Assembly (NCBI GenBank): GCA_040507035.1
Contig: JBEVVR010000004.1
Location: 131,228 to 195,227 of the forward strand
Length of the DNA: 64,000 nucleotides
DNA from: Thiodiazotropha sp040507035
GTDB lineage: Bacteria > Pseudomonadota > Gammaproteobacteria > Chromatiales > Chromatiaceae
Direction of reading: 5' to 3'
Shown: positions 16,697-25,476 of the stretch, one piece after another
Layout of the letters: each line of letters opens with the position of its first letter
Numbering within the stretch: the stretch's first letter is position 1
The notes under the pieces: model-generated
What the model was told of the DNA's origin: nothing
The model's database searches: none
The model's input: the letters and a program-made list of their open reading frames with translations, nothing else
Position numbers and translations under genes: made by a program

Positions 16697-18412
16697 GTGC
16701 TGAATGTAGAACAGGTTCTGATCGAACGATTTCCTGGTTTTTTCAACAATAAATCTCGGCTGTTAACCAGGCCGATGCTGACCCTCCTGCGGATGTTGTT
16801 CCATGAAAGGGAGATCAACCGTTTTTTGCAAGAGCACCGGGGTGTTCGTGGGCTCGATTTTATCGAGAAGGTGCTTGAGTATTTCGATCTGGACTATCTG
16901 GTCTCAAACAAGGATCTGGAGAATATTCCCTGCAGCGGTCGTGTGGTGGTGATTGCCAACCACCCTCTCGGGGCTCTCGATGCACTGAGCCTGATTCTGA
17001 TGATCAGCCGGGTGCGCTGCGATATCAAGGTGGTGGCCAATGACATGCTCTCCGCACTGGAACCCCTGGGCGATCTTTTACTGCCGGTGGACAACATGAG
17101 TGGAGGCACCAGCCGTCAGGGGATTAAACAGATCTATTCGGCTCTGGAAAGGGATGAACTGGTGATCGTCTTTCCTGCTGGTGAGGTCTCGCGTCTGCGA
17201 CCCAACGGTGTGCGCGACGTGCGTTGGAAGAGCGGCTTTTTGCAGTTTGTTCGGCGCACCGAGGCGCCGATGCTGCCGGTCTACATCGATGCCAAGAACT
17301 CTCCTCTGTTCTATGCTGTATCCCTGCTCTACAAACCCATCGCCGCCCTGCTGTTGGTGGGTGAGATGTTTCGCCAACGTTCCAATACCATCGGTTTTCG
17401 TATCGGTGAGCTGGTTCCCGCGGCCCATCTCAATGTGAAAGGGATCCGGCCCAAGGCAAGGGTGCGCATGGTGCGCAAACATTTCTACCGGGTGGCACAG
17501 CGCAAAGCGGGAGTGTTTACCACCGAACGCAGTATTGCCCATCCTGAATCGCGCCAGGCATTGAAGAAGGAGTTGTCGAAAGGGCGCCTTCTGGGCGAGA
17601 CCCGGGATGGCAAGCAGATTGTCCTCATGGATTGGGAGCTCGGTTCGGCCCTGATGCGGGAGATCGGTCGCTTGCGGGAGTTGAGTTTTCGCAAGGTGGG
17701 GGAAGGGACCGGCAAGCGCAGGGATATTGATAAATACGATACCCATTATCGTCATCTCGTGCTTTGGGACGACAACGAGCTCGAGGTCGTAGGCTCTTAC
17801 CGCATTGGCGAGGCGGGAACCATTATCAAAGAACAGGGTATGCAGGGGCTGTACACTGCATCGTTGTTCAAATTTGATGACATTTTCACCCCCTATGCGG
17901 AACAGGCGATCGAACTGGGACGCAGTTTCGTACAACCCCGCTATTGGGGATCGAGGGCATTGGACTATCTTTGGCAGGGCTTGGGGAGCTATTTACGCCA
18001 CCATCCGGAGATAAAGTACATGTTCGGACCCGTGAGCATCAGTGCGCGATTTCCAAAGGCCGCCCGTGATCTGATGGTGGTCTTCTACAAGCACTATTTT
18101 GGCTGTCAAAACCGTCTTGGGGTATCGAAAATCCCCTATCAATTGGATAGGGCAAGCCAGGAAGAGTTTGCGAGGCATTTTCGTGGGGACGATCTGGAAC
18201 AGGATCTGCAGGAGTTGAAAAATCAGCTGGCGCTCTACAATGTCACCATTCCGACCCTGTTCAAGCAATATACCGATCTTTGCGAACCGGGTGGTGTCTG
18301 TTTTCTCGACTTCGGCAAGGACCCCGACTTTGCCAGCTGTACGGATGGTATGATTCTGGTCTCCGTGGAGCGAGTCAAGGCCTCCAAGCGCAAGCGCTAT
18401 ATCGGAGCCTAG
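16697..18412 (+). CDS. olsF: Two-domain acyltransferase, OlsF-like (ornithine lipid synthesis)
   Basis: 571 aa. The N-terminal half is a PlsC-like acyltransferase: NHPLGALD (His89 to Asp95) is the catalytic motif and FPAGEVS (159–165) the acceptor-binding block. The C-terminal half, from about residue 290, resembles the OlsB/hemolysin-like N-acyltransferase (GNAT fold): ELSFRKVGEGTGKRRDIDKY, LVLWDDNELEVVGSYRIG and FVQPRYWGS. This domain order matches OlsF, which makes ornithine lipids in one polypeptide. The GTG at 16697 is chosen because GGAG lies eight bases before it and family similarity begins there (VEQVLIERFPGFF). The substrate assignment is from domain order only; another lyso-amino-lipid is possible. 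Confidence 0.7.
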   Translation: MLNVEQVLIERFPGFFNNKSRLLTRPMLTLLRMLFHEREINRFLQEHRGVRGLDFIEKVLEYFDLDYLVSNKDLENIPCSGRVVVIANHPLGALDALSLILMISRVRCDIKVVANDMLSALEPLGDLLLPVDNMSGGTSRQGIKQIYSALERDELVIVFPAGEVSRLRPNGVRDVRWKSGFLQFVRRTEAPMLPVYIDAKNSPLFYAVSLLYKPIAALLLVGEMFRQRSNTIGFRIGELVPAAHLNVKGIRPKARVRMVRKHFYRVAQRKAGVFTTERSIAHPESRQALKKELSKGRLLGETRDGKQIVLMDWELGSALMREIGRLRELSFRKVGEGTGKRRDIDKYDTHYRHLVLWDDNELEVVGSYRIGEAGTIIKEQGMQGLYTASLFKFDDIFTPYAEQAIELGRSFVQPRYWGSRALDYLWQGLGSYLRHHPEIKYMFGPVSISARFPKAARDLMVVFYKHYFGCQNRLGVSKIPYQLDRASQEEFARHFRGDDLEQDLQELKNQLALYNVTIPTLFKQYTDLCEPGGVCFLDFGKDPDFASCTDGMILVSVERVKASKRKRYIGA

Positions 18413-18417
18413 TGATG

Positions 18418-18909
18418 CTACTGTAGCCGCACCGGATGTTGCTCGGTATCGCAATCAAAGGTGGTGCATGCCTCGATGATGACATAGGCATCCATGGGCA
18501 GGCTGTCTACGATCTCGTCAACGTCGAACTTGGTGGCGTCATCCTCGTCACCGCAGAACATCACCAAGTCATTGGTGAAATAACACTCCTCGTCATTTCG
18601 CGAGTCGTGATCACAGGAACTGAAGGCGTCGCAGTCATCGAACCAGAAAAGGATGTCATTTGATTCATCGAGATTGCTGTTGACACTGAGATAGAATCTG
18701 ATGTCATAGCCAAAGGCGCCGTTATCGTCTACTTTCCAGATCAGATCGAACCTGCCTTCATTGACCGCGGGATCGATAATGGCGCTGCCATCCTCCAGGT
18801 CATCGGTAGAGACGCTGACGTCGAACTCTTTTATCTCGACATCGTTGTCACCACCGCAGCTTACGATGATTATGCTGAGCAAGGATGTAAGTAATATGTG
18901 TTTTATCAT
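18418..18909 (-). CDS. Small Asp/Cys-rich lipoprotein
   Basis: 163 aa. The N-terminus MIKHILLTSLLSIIIVSCGG carries a lipobox with Cys18, so it should be lipid-anchored. The mature part is rich in Asp and Glu and holds at least six cysteines (DDCDAFSSCDHD, EECYFTND, MFCGDEDD, ACTTFDCDTEQH), suggesting disulfides or metal binding. I recognise no family. It converges on the acyltransferase gene with only five bases between the stop codons. Confidence 0.7.
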   Translation of the reverse strand: MIKHILLTSLLSIIIVSCGGDNDVEIKEFDVSVSTDDLEDGSAIIDPAVNEGRFDLIWKVDDNGAFGYDIRFYLSVNSNLDESNDILFWFDDCDAFSSCDHDSRNDEECYFTNDLVMFCGDEDDATKFDVDEIVDSLPMDAYVIIEACTTFDCDTEQHPVRLQ

Positions 18910-18982
18910 AGTTTGAACCTCCTTCCATGATCAGGCCCTTTGATGCAGATAGTCAGTTTGTCACCGCGATATGGTTACTCGA

Positions 18983-20557
18983 TTATAATTTATTCTCGAC
19001 AGGCTCACTAGCTGCCGATTGGTCCATCTCCTGTATCAGGATATGCCATTTTGGTCTTTTCCAGCTTTGCCGAAAGCTCGCAAGATCAGATTTCAATGCA
19101 AGTCTGGTCTTTTCATGTCCATCTAAAAACAGCACCAGATCGAACTGCTGCCGTGGTGTGGCGTAATTGTGGTCGAACTGTTTGACAATCTCGTTGGCCG
19201 GTGTCGCAAGGCGCCCAAGAATTTCCACTACCGGTAGTTTGATTCCGGCCTTGTCGCCATTGGCTTCATACGCCTTATAGACCAGTTCGGTACAGACTAA
19301 TTCACTGTCAGTGAGAAAATCAAAATTGAAATCATAAGGCCTACCACTGTAGTGAAAGGCCTGCAAGATCGCCTTTGCCTTGTCCAGTTTGCTCAATCTC
19401 GGGCGCAGGACTGCCAACGAATCGGCAGCGGCAGAGTGTTCCAGGGAGGTGAAAACGACCCCTTCGCTGACGGCTTCAATCACCCTTGAGGGGTGATTAT
19501 CCTCCCGTGTTTCAAGGCTCTTCGAATATGCCTTGGGATAGCGTTGCCTGAGCAGTGACTCGAAGTCGCCGCTGGCAACTCCCTGTTGACCTAGCCATGC
19601 CTCGATATCAGCGCCTTGAAAGTACTTCTGACGCTGTTCAGGGGTGCCGATGAAGAGTGCTGCGTGGGGCCAGAACCCAGGTAACCCGATATTTGAGAGA
19701 TACCACTCACGTCGCTCCAGCAAGACATCACCGGGTTCCAGGCGAAGTTGCAGGGATCTGATCTGTTGCAGCGTGATCAGGGATTGGTGAGATCGGTGGA
19801 CCCGCACATCCCCCATCCATTCGGAGACCCCTTTCTGAATCGGAAACAGTGCATTGAAGCCAGTGTCCTTGGCGATCTGGAGCCCGTTTTTAAGCGTCTG
19901 CGTAATCCCTTTTCCCTTGCCATATTCCCAGATCTTGGCCTGATCCTCTTCGATTCCCCGCTTGAGGGGGAATCCGCTTGCCTCGCCATAGAATTGATAG
20001 AGGAGAGCCATGCGCGCGAACTCTGTGGCGATGGCGATATTCAGATAGTGAAATTTAACCTCCGCATAAGTGCCTTGCTCAAGCCCGAGCTCGGGAATGG
20101 GTTCATTCAGCAGGGTGTGAAACTGGGGATTGCGTTCTGTAATTTGCAGGAAATCGAGTACATAGCGGTAACGGGCGAGAAATGCGGCATATGCGGTTCG
20201 AAATGCGGCTTTGCGCAGCTTTTCATCGGCATGGGCGCGGTGTTTCTCATAGGACTGGCTGATCGAGTCGAGGATCAGCAGGCGATCGAGCAAGCTGACC
20301 CAGGTAGTCCAGATCTGCTGTCTCTGCTCCCTGGTGATCAGTTTATTGTCTGAACCCTGTGTGGGGAAAAGATCACTTTCGGTTCTCATGTAACGCAGTG
20401 TCTCCGCCAAGCCTCTGCGTTGGTAAAGCACGACTTCCTGGTTGTTGGCAAGCTGTTGTTGTAGATGCGTAGTCTCTACAAGGTCGGTGTTGGATGACAC
20501 AGGATTGGCAGCGACTATACCGATCAGTAGCGCCAATAGTCGGTTTACTATATCCAT
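18983..20557 (-). CDS. YiiX/YaeF-type permuted papain-fold protein
   Basis: 524 aa. A weak signal peptide is at the N-terminus (LLALLIGIVAANPVSSN). Residues 60–250 are helical and unrecognised. From about residue 270 the sequence shows the permuted NlpC/P60-like fold: LEPGDVLLERREWYLSN, WPHAALFIG with the catalytic-type His, and LVCTELVYKAY with the Cys. Such enzymes act on amide or ester bonds in envelope components, often peptidoglycan or lipids. The neighbour downstream in the same direction is the small lipoprotein; uppP upstream also points the same way, 46 bases distant. Substrate unknown. Confidence 0.75.
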   Translation of the reverse strand: MDIVNRLLALLIGIVAANPVSSNTDLVETTHLQQQLANNQEVVLYQRRGLAETLRYMRTESDLFPTQGSDNKLITREQRQQIWTTWVSLLDRLLILDSISQSYEKHRAHADEKLRKAAFRTAYAAFLARYRYVLDFLQITERNPQFHTLLNEPIPELGLEQGTYAEVKFHYLNIAIATEFARMALLYQFYGEASGFPLKRGIEEDQAKIWEYGKGKGITQTLKNGLQIAKDTGFNALFPIQKGVSEWMGDVRVHRSHQSLITLQQIRSLQLRLEPGDVLLERREWYLSNIGLPGFWPHAALFIGTPEQRQKYFQGADIEAWLGQQGVASGDFESLLRQRYPKAYSKSLETREDNHPSRVIEAVSEGVVFTSLEHSAAADSLAVLRPRLSKLDKAKAILQAFHYSGRPYDFNFDFLTDSELVCTELVYKAYEANGDKAGIKLPVVEILGRLATPANEIVKQFDHNYATPRQQFDLVLFLDGHEKTRLALKSDLASFRQSWKRPKWHILIQEMDQSAASEPVENKL

Positions 20558-20603
20558 TAGATTCTCTCCCTATGAATCGGGGGTAGCATCCCGGAAGCTA
20601 CTG

Positions 20604-21404
20604 TCAGACCAGGAAAAGCAGAATCAAACCACCCAATACAAGGCGGTAGATGACAAAGGGCAGCATGCCAATGGTCTCGATGAAGCGCAAGAAATAGTGA
20701 ATGCACAGATAGGCGGTGATAAAAGCCAGTCCGACACCGAGACCAATCGAGAGCCAATCCGTGGCGACATCGCTTTGAATGAGATCCAGGGTTAACAGCC
20801 CCCCCGACATCAATATGGTTGGAATAGAGATAAGAAACGAGAAGCGGGACGCGGCTTTGCGGTTAAGACCGAGGAAGAGCCCGGCGGTTATGGTGGAACC
20901 GGAGCGGGAGGTGCCCGGTATGATCGCGGCTGCCTGGAACAGACCGATGATCAGGGCGTCGCTCCAACGGATGTCATACTCATCCCGCTGACGTTTGCCG
21001 GTTTTATCGGCGATCAATAACAGGATGCCAAAGCCAATGGTGGTGATGGCGATGACCAGTGGCGAGCGCAGATCGGTCTCAACCAGGGACTTCATCAATA
21101 GACCGAAGATGCCAACCGGCAGCGTGGCGATTATGATCATCCAGCCCAGATGTGACTCCTTTGACCTGGCTTCAGCATTGAATCCGGCACGAAGAAAATC
21201 GGTGGTGATCGTCACTACCTCATGACGGAAATAGGCGATGACCGCCGCCAGGGTTCCCACATGTACAGCGACGTCAAAGGCCAGCCCCTGATCTTCATGG
21301 CCGGTAACAAGCGGTGCCAGGATCAGGTGGGCGGAGCTTGAGATGGGGAGAAACTCTGTCAGCCCCTGCACCGCGGCAAGGATGATGATCTGCAGCAGTT
21401 CCAT
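20604..21404 (-). CDS. uppP: Undecaprenyl-diphosphatase
   Basis: 266 aa, the usual length for the BacA/UppP family. It is an integral membrane protein that dephosphorylates undecaprenyl pyrophosphate, recycling the lipid carrier for peptidoglycan and other polymers. The two signature regions are visible: GLTEFLPISSSAHLIL near the N-terminus and PGTSRSGSTITAGL in the middle, together with six to eight hydrophobic helices. It lies 18 bases downstream of galE in the same direction, so the two envelope-precursor genes may share a transcript. Confidence 0.97.
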   Translation of the reverse strand: MELLQIIILAAVQGLTEFLPISSSAHLILAPLVTGHEDQGLAFDVAVHVGTLAAVIAYFRHEVVTITTDFLRAGFNAEARSKESHLGWMIIIATLPVGIFGLLMKSLVETDLRSPLVIAITTIGFGILLLIADKTGKRQRDEYDIRWSDALIIGLFQAAAIIPGTSRSGSTITAGLFLGLNRKAASRFSFLISIPTILMSGGLLTLDLIQSDVATDWLSIGLGVGLAFITAYLCIHYFLRFIETIGMLPFVIYRLVLGGLILLFLV

Positions 21405-21422
21405 AGCGGGCCAGTCAGTCCG

Positions 21423-22424
21423 TCAGCTGTTTGACCAGGGGGAATCGAGCTGCTTTCTCTCCCAGGCTAGGGCGGAGCGGGAGATAATCGCCAGGTCATC
21501 GTAACGGGGTTTCCAGCCCAGAACTTCCCGCACCTTCTCTGCCCCGGCGATTAGCTCCGGGGGATCACCCGCACGGCGTTCGGCTTCGACAATATTCAGC
21601 GGCGCACCATTCGCGATTTCCACCGACTTCAGCAGTTCCCGCACCGAGTAACCATGACCGTAGCCACAGTTGAGGGTGGTCGATTCTCCACCCTTTCTCA
21701 GGTAATCCAGGGCCTTTACATGGGCGTCGGCAAGGTCTTCGACATGGATGTAGTCACGGACTCCGGTGCCGTCCTTCGTCGGGTAATCGGTACCGAAAAT
21801 ATAGATTTTGTCCCGTTTGCCCACGGCCGCCTCGCAGGCCACCTTGGTCAGCAGAGTCGCCTTCGGTGTCGACTGGCCGATGCGGCTCTCCAGATCGCAA
21901 CCGGCGACATTGAAGTAGCGCAGGGCTACATAGCGCATGTCACTGGCGGCGGCAAGATCGCGTAGCATCATTTCCGACATCAGTTTGGATGTGCCATAGG
22001 GATTGATAGGCTGGGTGGGCGCGTCCTCAAAGGCGATGCCCGATTCTGGCATGCCATATACCGCGGCTGTGGATGAAAAGACAAAATGCTTGACCCCGGC
22101 TTCAGCGCAACACGCCAGCAGATTTCTGGTGTTGCAGGTGTTGTTGGCGTAATACTTGAGTGGATTTTCAACAGATTCCGGGACCACCGTGTGGGCAGCG
22201 AAATGCATCACGGTATCGATTTTGTGTTCATTCAGTACGCGGCTCACCAGCTCGGGATCGCCGGTGTCACCAACCACGAGTTCACCATGGAGTACGGCTT
22301 GGCGAAAACCGGTGGAGAGATTATCGAGGGTGACCAGCTTTTCACCGGCCTCACCCAGCTGGCGGGCGGTATGGCTACCTATATAGCCGGCGCCACCGGT
22401 GACGAGAATCCCTTTTTGTACCAT
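21423..22424 (-). CDS. galE: UDP-glucose 4-epimerase
   Basis: 333 aa. Extended short-chain dehydrogenase: the NAD-binding GGAGYIGSHTAR is at the N-terminus, the catalytic region is FSSTAAVYGMPESG followed by NPYGTSKLM (Tyr and Lys), and NCGYGHGYSVRELL lies near the C-terminus. It interconverts UDP-glucose and UDP-galactose for surface polysaccharide. ATG 22424 is chosen because GGAGGG sits six bases before it and the nucleotide-binding strand follows directly; the longer frame from 22475 adds an implausible leader. It precedes uppP. Confidence 0.95.
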   Translation of the reverse strand: MVQKGILVTGGAGYIGSHTARQLGEAGEKLVTLDNLSTGFRQAVLHGELVVGDTGDPELVSRVLNEHKIDTVMHFAAHTVVPESVENPLKYYANNTCNTRNLLACCAEAGVKHFVFSSTAAVYGMPESGIAFEDAPTQPINPYGTSKLMSEMMLRDLAAASDMRYVALRYFNVAGCDLESRIGQSTPKATLLTKVACEAAVGKRDKIYIFGTDYPTKDGTGVRDYIHVEDLADAHVKALDYLRKGGESTTLNCGYGHGYSVRELLKSVEIANGAPLNIVEAERRAGDPPELIAGAEKVREVLGWKPRYDDLAIISRSALAWERKQLDSPWSNS

Positions 22425-22528
22425 CTCAAACCCTCCATCTCGGGTGTGGAAAACCAAAATAAAAAAACGAGGCACATGATAGCCGGGACTGCTGCCTGAG
22501 TCATGTATTTGATCACCGATTTCTGGCC

Positions 22529-23302
22529 CTAGATGTTAAACAGGCGTCGTGTGTTGGCTGCTGTCTGTTGTGCAACCAGCTCCGGTTGTTGATTACGCAA
22601 ATGGGCGACAGCACTGAGGACTTCCGGCAGAAAGGCGGGTTCGTTGCGTTGCCCCCGGTGACTGCTTCCGGGTTGGTCCGGTGAGTCGGTCTCCAGCAGG
22701 ATGGCATCCAGTGGCAGTGATTTGATCAGGCGCTGGAGCCGTTTGGCCCGCTCATAGGTGATCGGGCCGCCGAAACTGAGGTAGAAACCCATGTCGATTA
22801 AACGACTCGCCTGCTGTTCACTGCCGGAATAGCTGTGCAACATGCCCTTGACATGGGGATAGCGACGCAGGGTATTGATCACCTCTTCCACCGAACGTCG
22901 CGCATGGATGATCACCGGCAGTTTATAATCTGTTGCGATCTGCAGCTGGGCTTCAAAATAGTGCTGTTGTTGTTCGGGTTTTGGGTCATCGATATAGAAA
23001 TCGAGGCCGCATTCACCGATCGCTACTGGGAGTTCCTTGGCGACCCATTGTCGCAGCGTCTCCAGGTGTGGCTCCTGGTGATCATCGAGATACATCGGAT
23101 GCAGACCGTAGCTGGGGTAGAGGCCGGCAGTTTGCCGGCATAACTCTTTGATACGTGGCCACCATGCTGCCTTGACCGCGGGGATGATCTGCTCGACAAC
23201 CCCTGCTTCATGGGCCCGGCTCAGGGCCTGTTCACGGTCAGCCTCGAAGCTGGCATCGTCAAAGTGGCTGTGGGCGTCTATCAACCGCGGCTGAATACCC
23301 AT
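22529..23302 (-). CDS. TatD-family metal-dependent hydrolase
   Basis: 257 aa. TIM-barrel amidohydrolase-type nuclease. Metal ligands are visible in DAHSHFDD, AIGECGLDFY, VIIHARR, LHSYSG and LLETDSP. The family includes DNases and RNases of the TatD/YcfH/YjjV group; the exact subgroup is not resolved. Its first 22 bases overlap the end of yaaA, indicating co-transcription of a DNA-repair or quality gene with an oxidative-stress gene. Confidence 0.92.
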   Translation of the reverse strand: MGIQPRLIDAHSHFDDASFEADREQALSRAHEAGVVEQIIPAVKAAWWPRIKELCRQTAGLYPSYGLHPMYLDDHQEPHLETLRQWVAKELPVAIGECGLDFYIDDPKPEQQQHYFEAQLQIATDYKLPVIIHARRSVEEVINTLRRYPHVKGMLHSYSGSEQQASRLIDMGFYLSFGGPITYERAKRLQRLIKSLPLDAILLETDSPDQPGSSHRGQRNEPAFLPEVLSAVAHLRNQQPELVAQQTAANTRRLFNI

Positions 23303-24048
23303 TGGTCTTCCTTGGAGAGCCGCTTGTTATAGCGGTAGCCTTCAGTATCGAATTCCTGGATCTGTTGCGGGTGGCGCAACCGGTTTTCGATGATGAAACG
23401 GCTCATCAGACCCCGCGCCCGCTTTGCAAAAACCCCGATCATGCGGTAGTTACCGTCCTTCTTCTCCTTGAACTGGGGGGTGATGATTCGGCCCTGAAGC
23501 AGTTTTGGTTTAATCGATTTGAAATACTCATTCGAGGCGAGATTGATCAGGATGTCATCCCCCTGGGCCTTGAGATCCTTGTTAATGGCTTGAGTGATCT
23601 GTTCACCCCAGAAGGCGTAGAGGTCCTTGCCCATCTCGTTGGGTAGTTTGGTCCCCATCTCCAGGCGGTAGGGTTGCATCAGGTCGAGGGGGCGCAGTAC
23701 GCCATACAACCCGGAGAGGATGCGCAGGTGCTGCTGGGCGAAATCGAATCCCTTCTGATTCAGGGTTTCGGCATCGAGGCCACCATAGACATCGCCTTTC
23801 ATCGCCAATGCCGCTTGCTTGGCATTCTTCAGGTTGAAGGGTGTTTTCCAGTTGTGATATCGATCGAAATTGAGTTCCGACAGTTTCATGCTCAGCTTCA
23901 TCAATTCGGCGAGATCCATGGCAGAGTAGTTGCGCAGGATATTGACCAGCTGCCGCGACTGCTTAAGAAACGCGGGTTTGGTATGGGTGGTGGTAACCGG
24001 CGGGGTCTCATAGTCGAGGGTTTTCGCGGGGGAGATCGTTATCAACAT
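23281..24048 (-). CDS. yaaA: Peroxide-stress protein YaaA
   Basis: 255 aa. It begins with the family signature MLITISPAKTLDYE and continues with YGVLRPLDLMQPYRLEMGT and the C-terminal NEYFKSIKP block. E. coli YaaA is a DNA-binding protein that lowers damage from hydrogen peroxide by limiting free iron. It overlaps tatD by 22 bases and is the first gene of that pair. Confidence 0.95.
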   Translation of the reverse strand: MLITISPAKTLDYETPPVTTTHTKPAFLKQSRQLVNILRNYSAMDLAELMKLSMKLSELNFDRYHNWKTPFNLKNAKQAALAMKGDVYGGLDAETLNQKGFDFAQQHLRILSGLYGVLRPLDLMQPYRLEMGTKLPNEMGKDLYAFWGEQITQAINKDLKAQGDDILINLASNEYFKSIKPKLLQGRIITPQFKEKKDGNYRMIGVFAKRARGLMSRFIIENRLRHPQQIQEFDTEGYRYNKRLSKEDQWVFSRG

Positions 24049-24349
24049 CTAATTCTACTGTCCAAATAGTGGTTAATTCCGCAATGATCCCCAGTGTGGG
24101 CGATAAATACAACCGTTCCATCCTCAGGGGTAAAATGTTGATTCGGTGAGCTTTTAAAGCGCACCTGTGAGATTGCGTCCGATTGATTAAAAAGCTGCCC
24201 CACCATTAACTGTTCGGAGGTTCGTCATGCCTATCTAATTCGCTACATACTCCCGCAAGGATGCAGTCAGATATGCTAGGCTTGTAACCCTTCCAGCCTT
24301 GCGGATTGAGACTGGATCAACCAGCTAAAGATTTAAGGCTGTCAGCCAG
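24049..24349. other. Divergent spacer upstream of yaaA and the xthA pair
   Basis: About 300 bases with no gene. It must hold promoters in both directions, since yaaA reads left and the xthA pair reads right. No repeat or strong hairpin was seen. Confidence 0.4.
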
Positions 24350-24634
24350 ATGCCAGAACAGATATTTCAACGCTTACTCCAGGTGGTAGAGGAACTCCAA
24401 GCAGAAACGGCAAGCTTGGCAGCGCAGGAGAGTGAACTGCAACTCTGGTACAACCGAGGTTATGCGGATGGCATGATCGAGGCTATGCGAGCTCTGGGTT
24501 ACAAGCAGCAGTTGGAGGATGCCGGTGTGTCAATTGATATGTCGCTGATCAGCGGCCAGGAGCTGCTTCCCTGGGGAAAGGCCTATCGGCATGGATTTGA
24601 AATGGGTGAAAAAGAGACAGCAGAGGTTTTGTAA
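24350..24634 (+). CDS. Small hypothetical protein upstream of xthA
   Basis: 94 aa, soluble, with a helical N-terminus of coiled-coil type (LLQVVEELQAETASLAAQESELQ) and a Tyr/Gly-rich end (WYNRGYADGMIEAMRALGY; GKAYRHGFEMGEKE). I do not recognise the family. It ends five bases before xthA, so it is very probably translated from the same mRNA. Confidence 0.75.
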   Translation: MPEQIFQRLLQVVEELQAETASLAAQESELQLWYNRGYADGMIEAMRALGYKQQLEDAGVSIDMSLISGQELLPWGKAYRHGFEMGEKETAEVL

Positions 24635-24639
24635 CAATT

Positions 24640-25455
24640 ATGAGAGTCGTCTCCTTCAATACCAACAGTATTCGTACGCGGGAGCATCAGTTGAGCCAGC
24701 TACAAGCTGTCTATGATCCGGATATCATAGGCATCCAGGAGACCAAGGTGCAGGATGTGGATTTTCCCGTTGCCATGATCGACAGGCTTGGTTACAAGGC
24801 TGAGTTCCATGGTCAAAAGACACATTATGGTGTCGCTCTGCTTTCCAAAGATGGCCCCCTATCCATCGCAAAGGGGTTTCCGCAAGAGAGCGGGGATGCC
24901 CAACGCAGGCTGATAATCGGTCGCTACAACTCACCGAATGGCCAGCCATTGACCGTCATCAATGGTTATTTCCCACAAGGTGAGAGCCGATCTCATGAGG
25001 TGAAATTTCCCGCAAAGCGACGTTTTTATGCCGATCTGCTTGACTATCTGAAACAAGATCACGATCCAAATGAGGCGCTACTGGTCATAGGGGACATGAA
25101 TGTAGCCCCCCTCGATGTCGATATCGGCATTGGCGAGGAGAACGCAAAACGCTGGCTGAAGACGGGTAAATGCAGCTTTCTTCCGGAGGAGCGGGAGTGG
25201 CTTCAGGCGCTGCAAGACTGGGGATTACACGACACTTTTCGTACCCTAAAGCCGAATGTCAGCGATCTCTTCAGCTGGTTCGACTACCGCAGCCGGGGAT
25301 TTGAGCGTGAACCGAAAAGGGGACTGAGGATCGACCTGGTATTGGCAACAAGTCCGCTGATCGAGTGTTGTACCGATGTCGGCATCGCCTATGACGTCAG
25401 GGCGATGGAGAAACCCTCGGATCACTGTCCTGTCTGGGCCGACTTCGAATACTGA
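24640..25455 (+). CDS. xthA: Exodeoxyribonuclease III
   Basis: 271 aa, full length. Endonuclease/exonuclease/phosphatase fold acting on abasic sites and 3'-blocked ends in base-excision repair. Motifs seen are FNTNSIRTR, DIIGIQETKVQ (metal-binding Glu), GDMNVAPLDVDIG, LRIDLVLAT and the terminal SDHCPVWADFE with the catalytic His. It follows the 94-residue gene by five bases and precedes the Mut7-C gene by 21 bases; all three read forward. Confidence 0.96.
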   Translation: MRVVSFNTNSIRTREHQLSQLQAVYDPDIIGIQETKVQDVDFPVAMIDRLGYKAEFHGQKTHYGVALLSKDGPLSIAKGFPQESGDAQRRLIIGRYNSPNGQPLTVINGYFPQGESRSHEVKFPAKRRFYADLLDYLKQDHDPNEALLVIGDMNVAPLDVDIGIGEENAKRWLKTGKCSFLPEEREWLQALQDWGLHDTFRTLKPNVSDLFSWFDYRSRGFEREPKRGLRIDLVLATSPLIECCTDVGIAYDVRAMEKPSDHCPVWADFEY

Positions 25456-25476
25456 CAACTGTATTAAAGGATTCAG

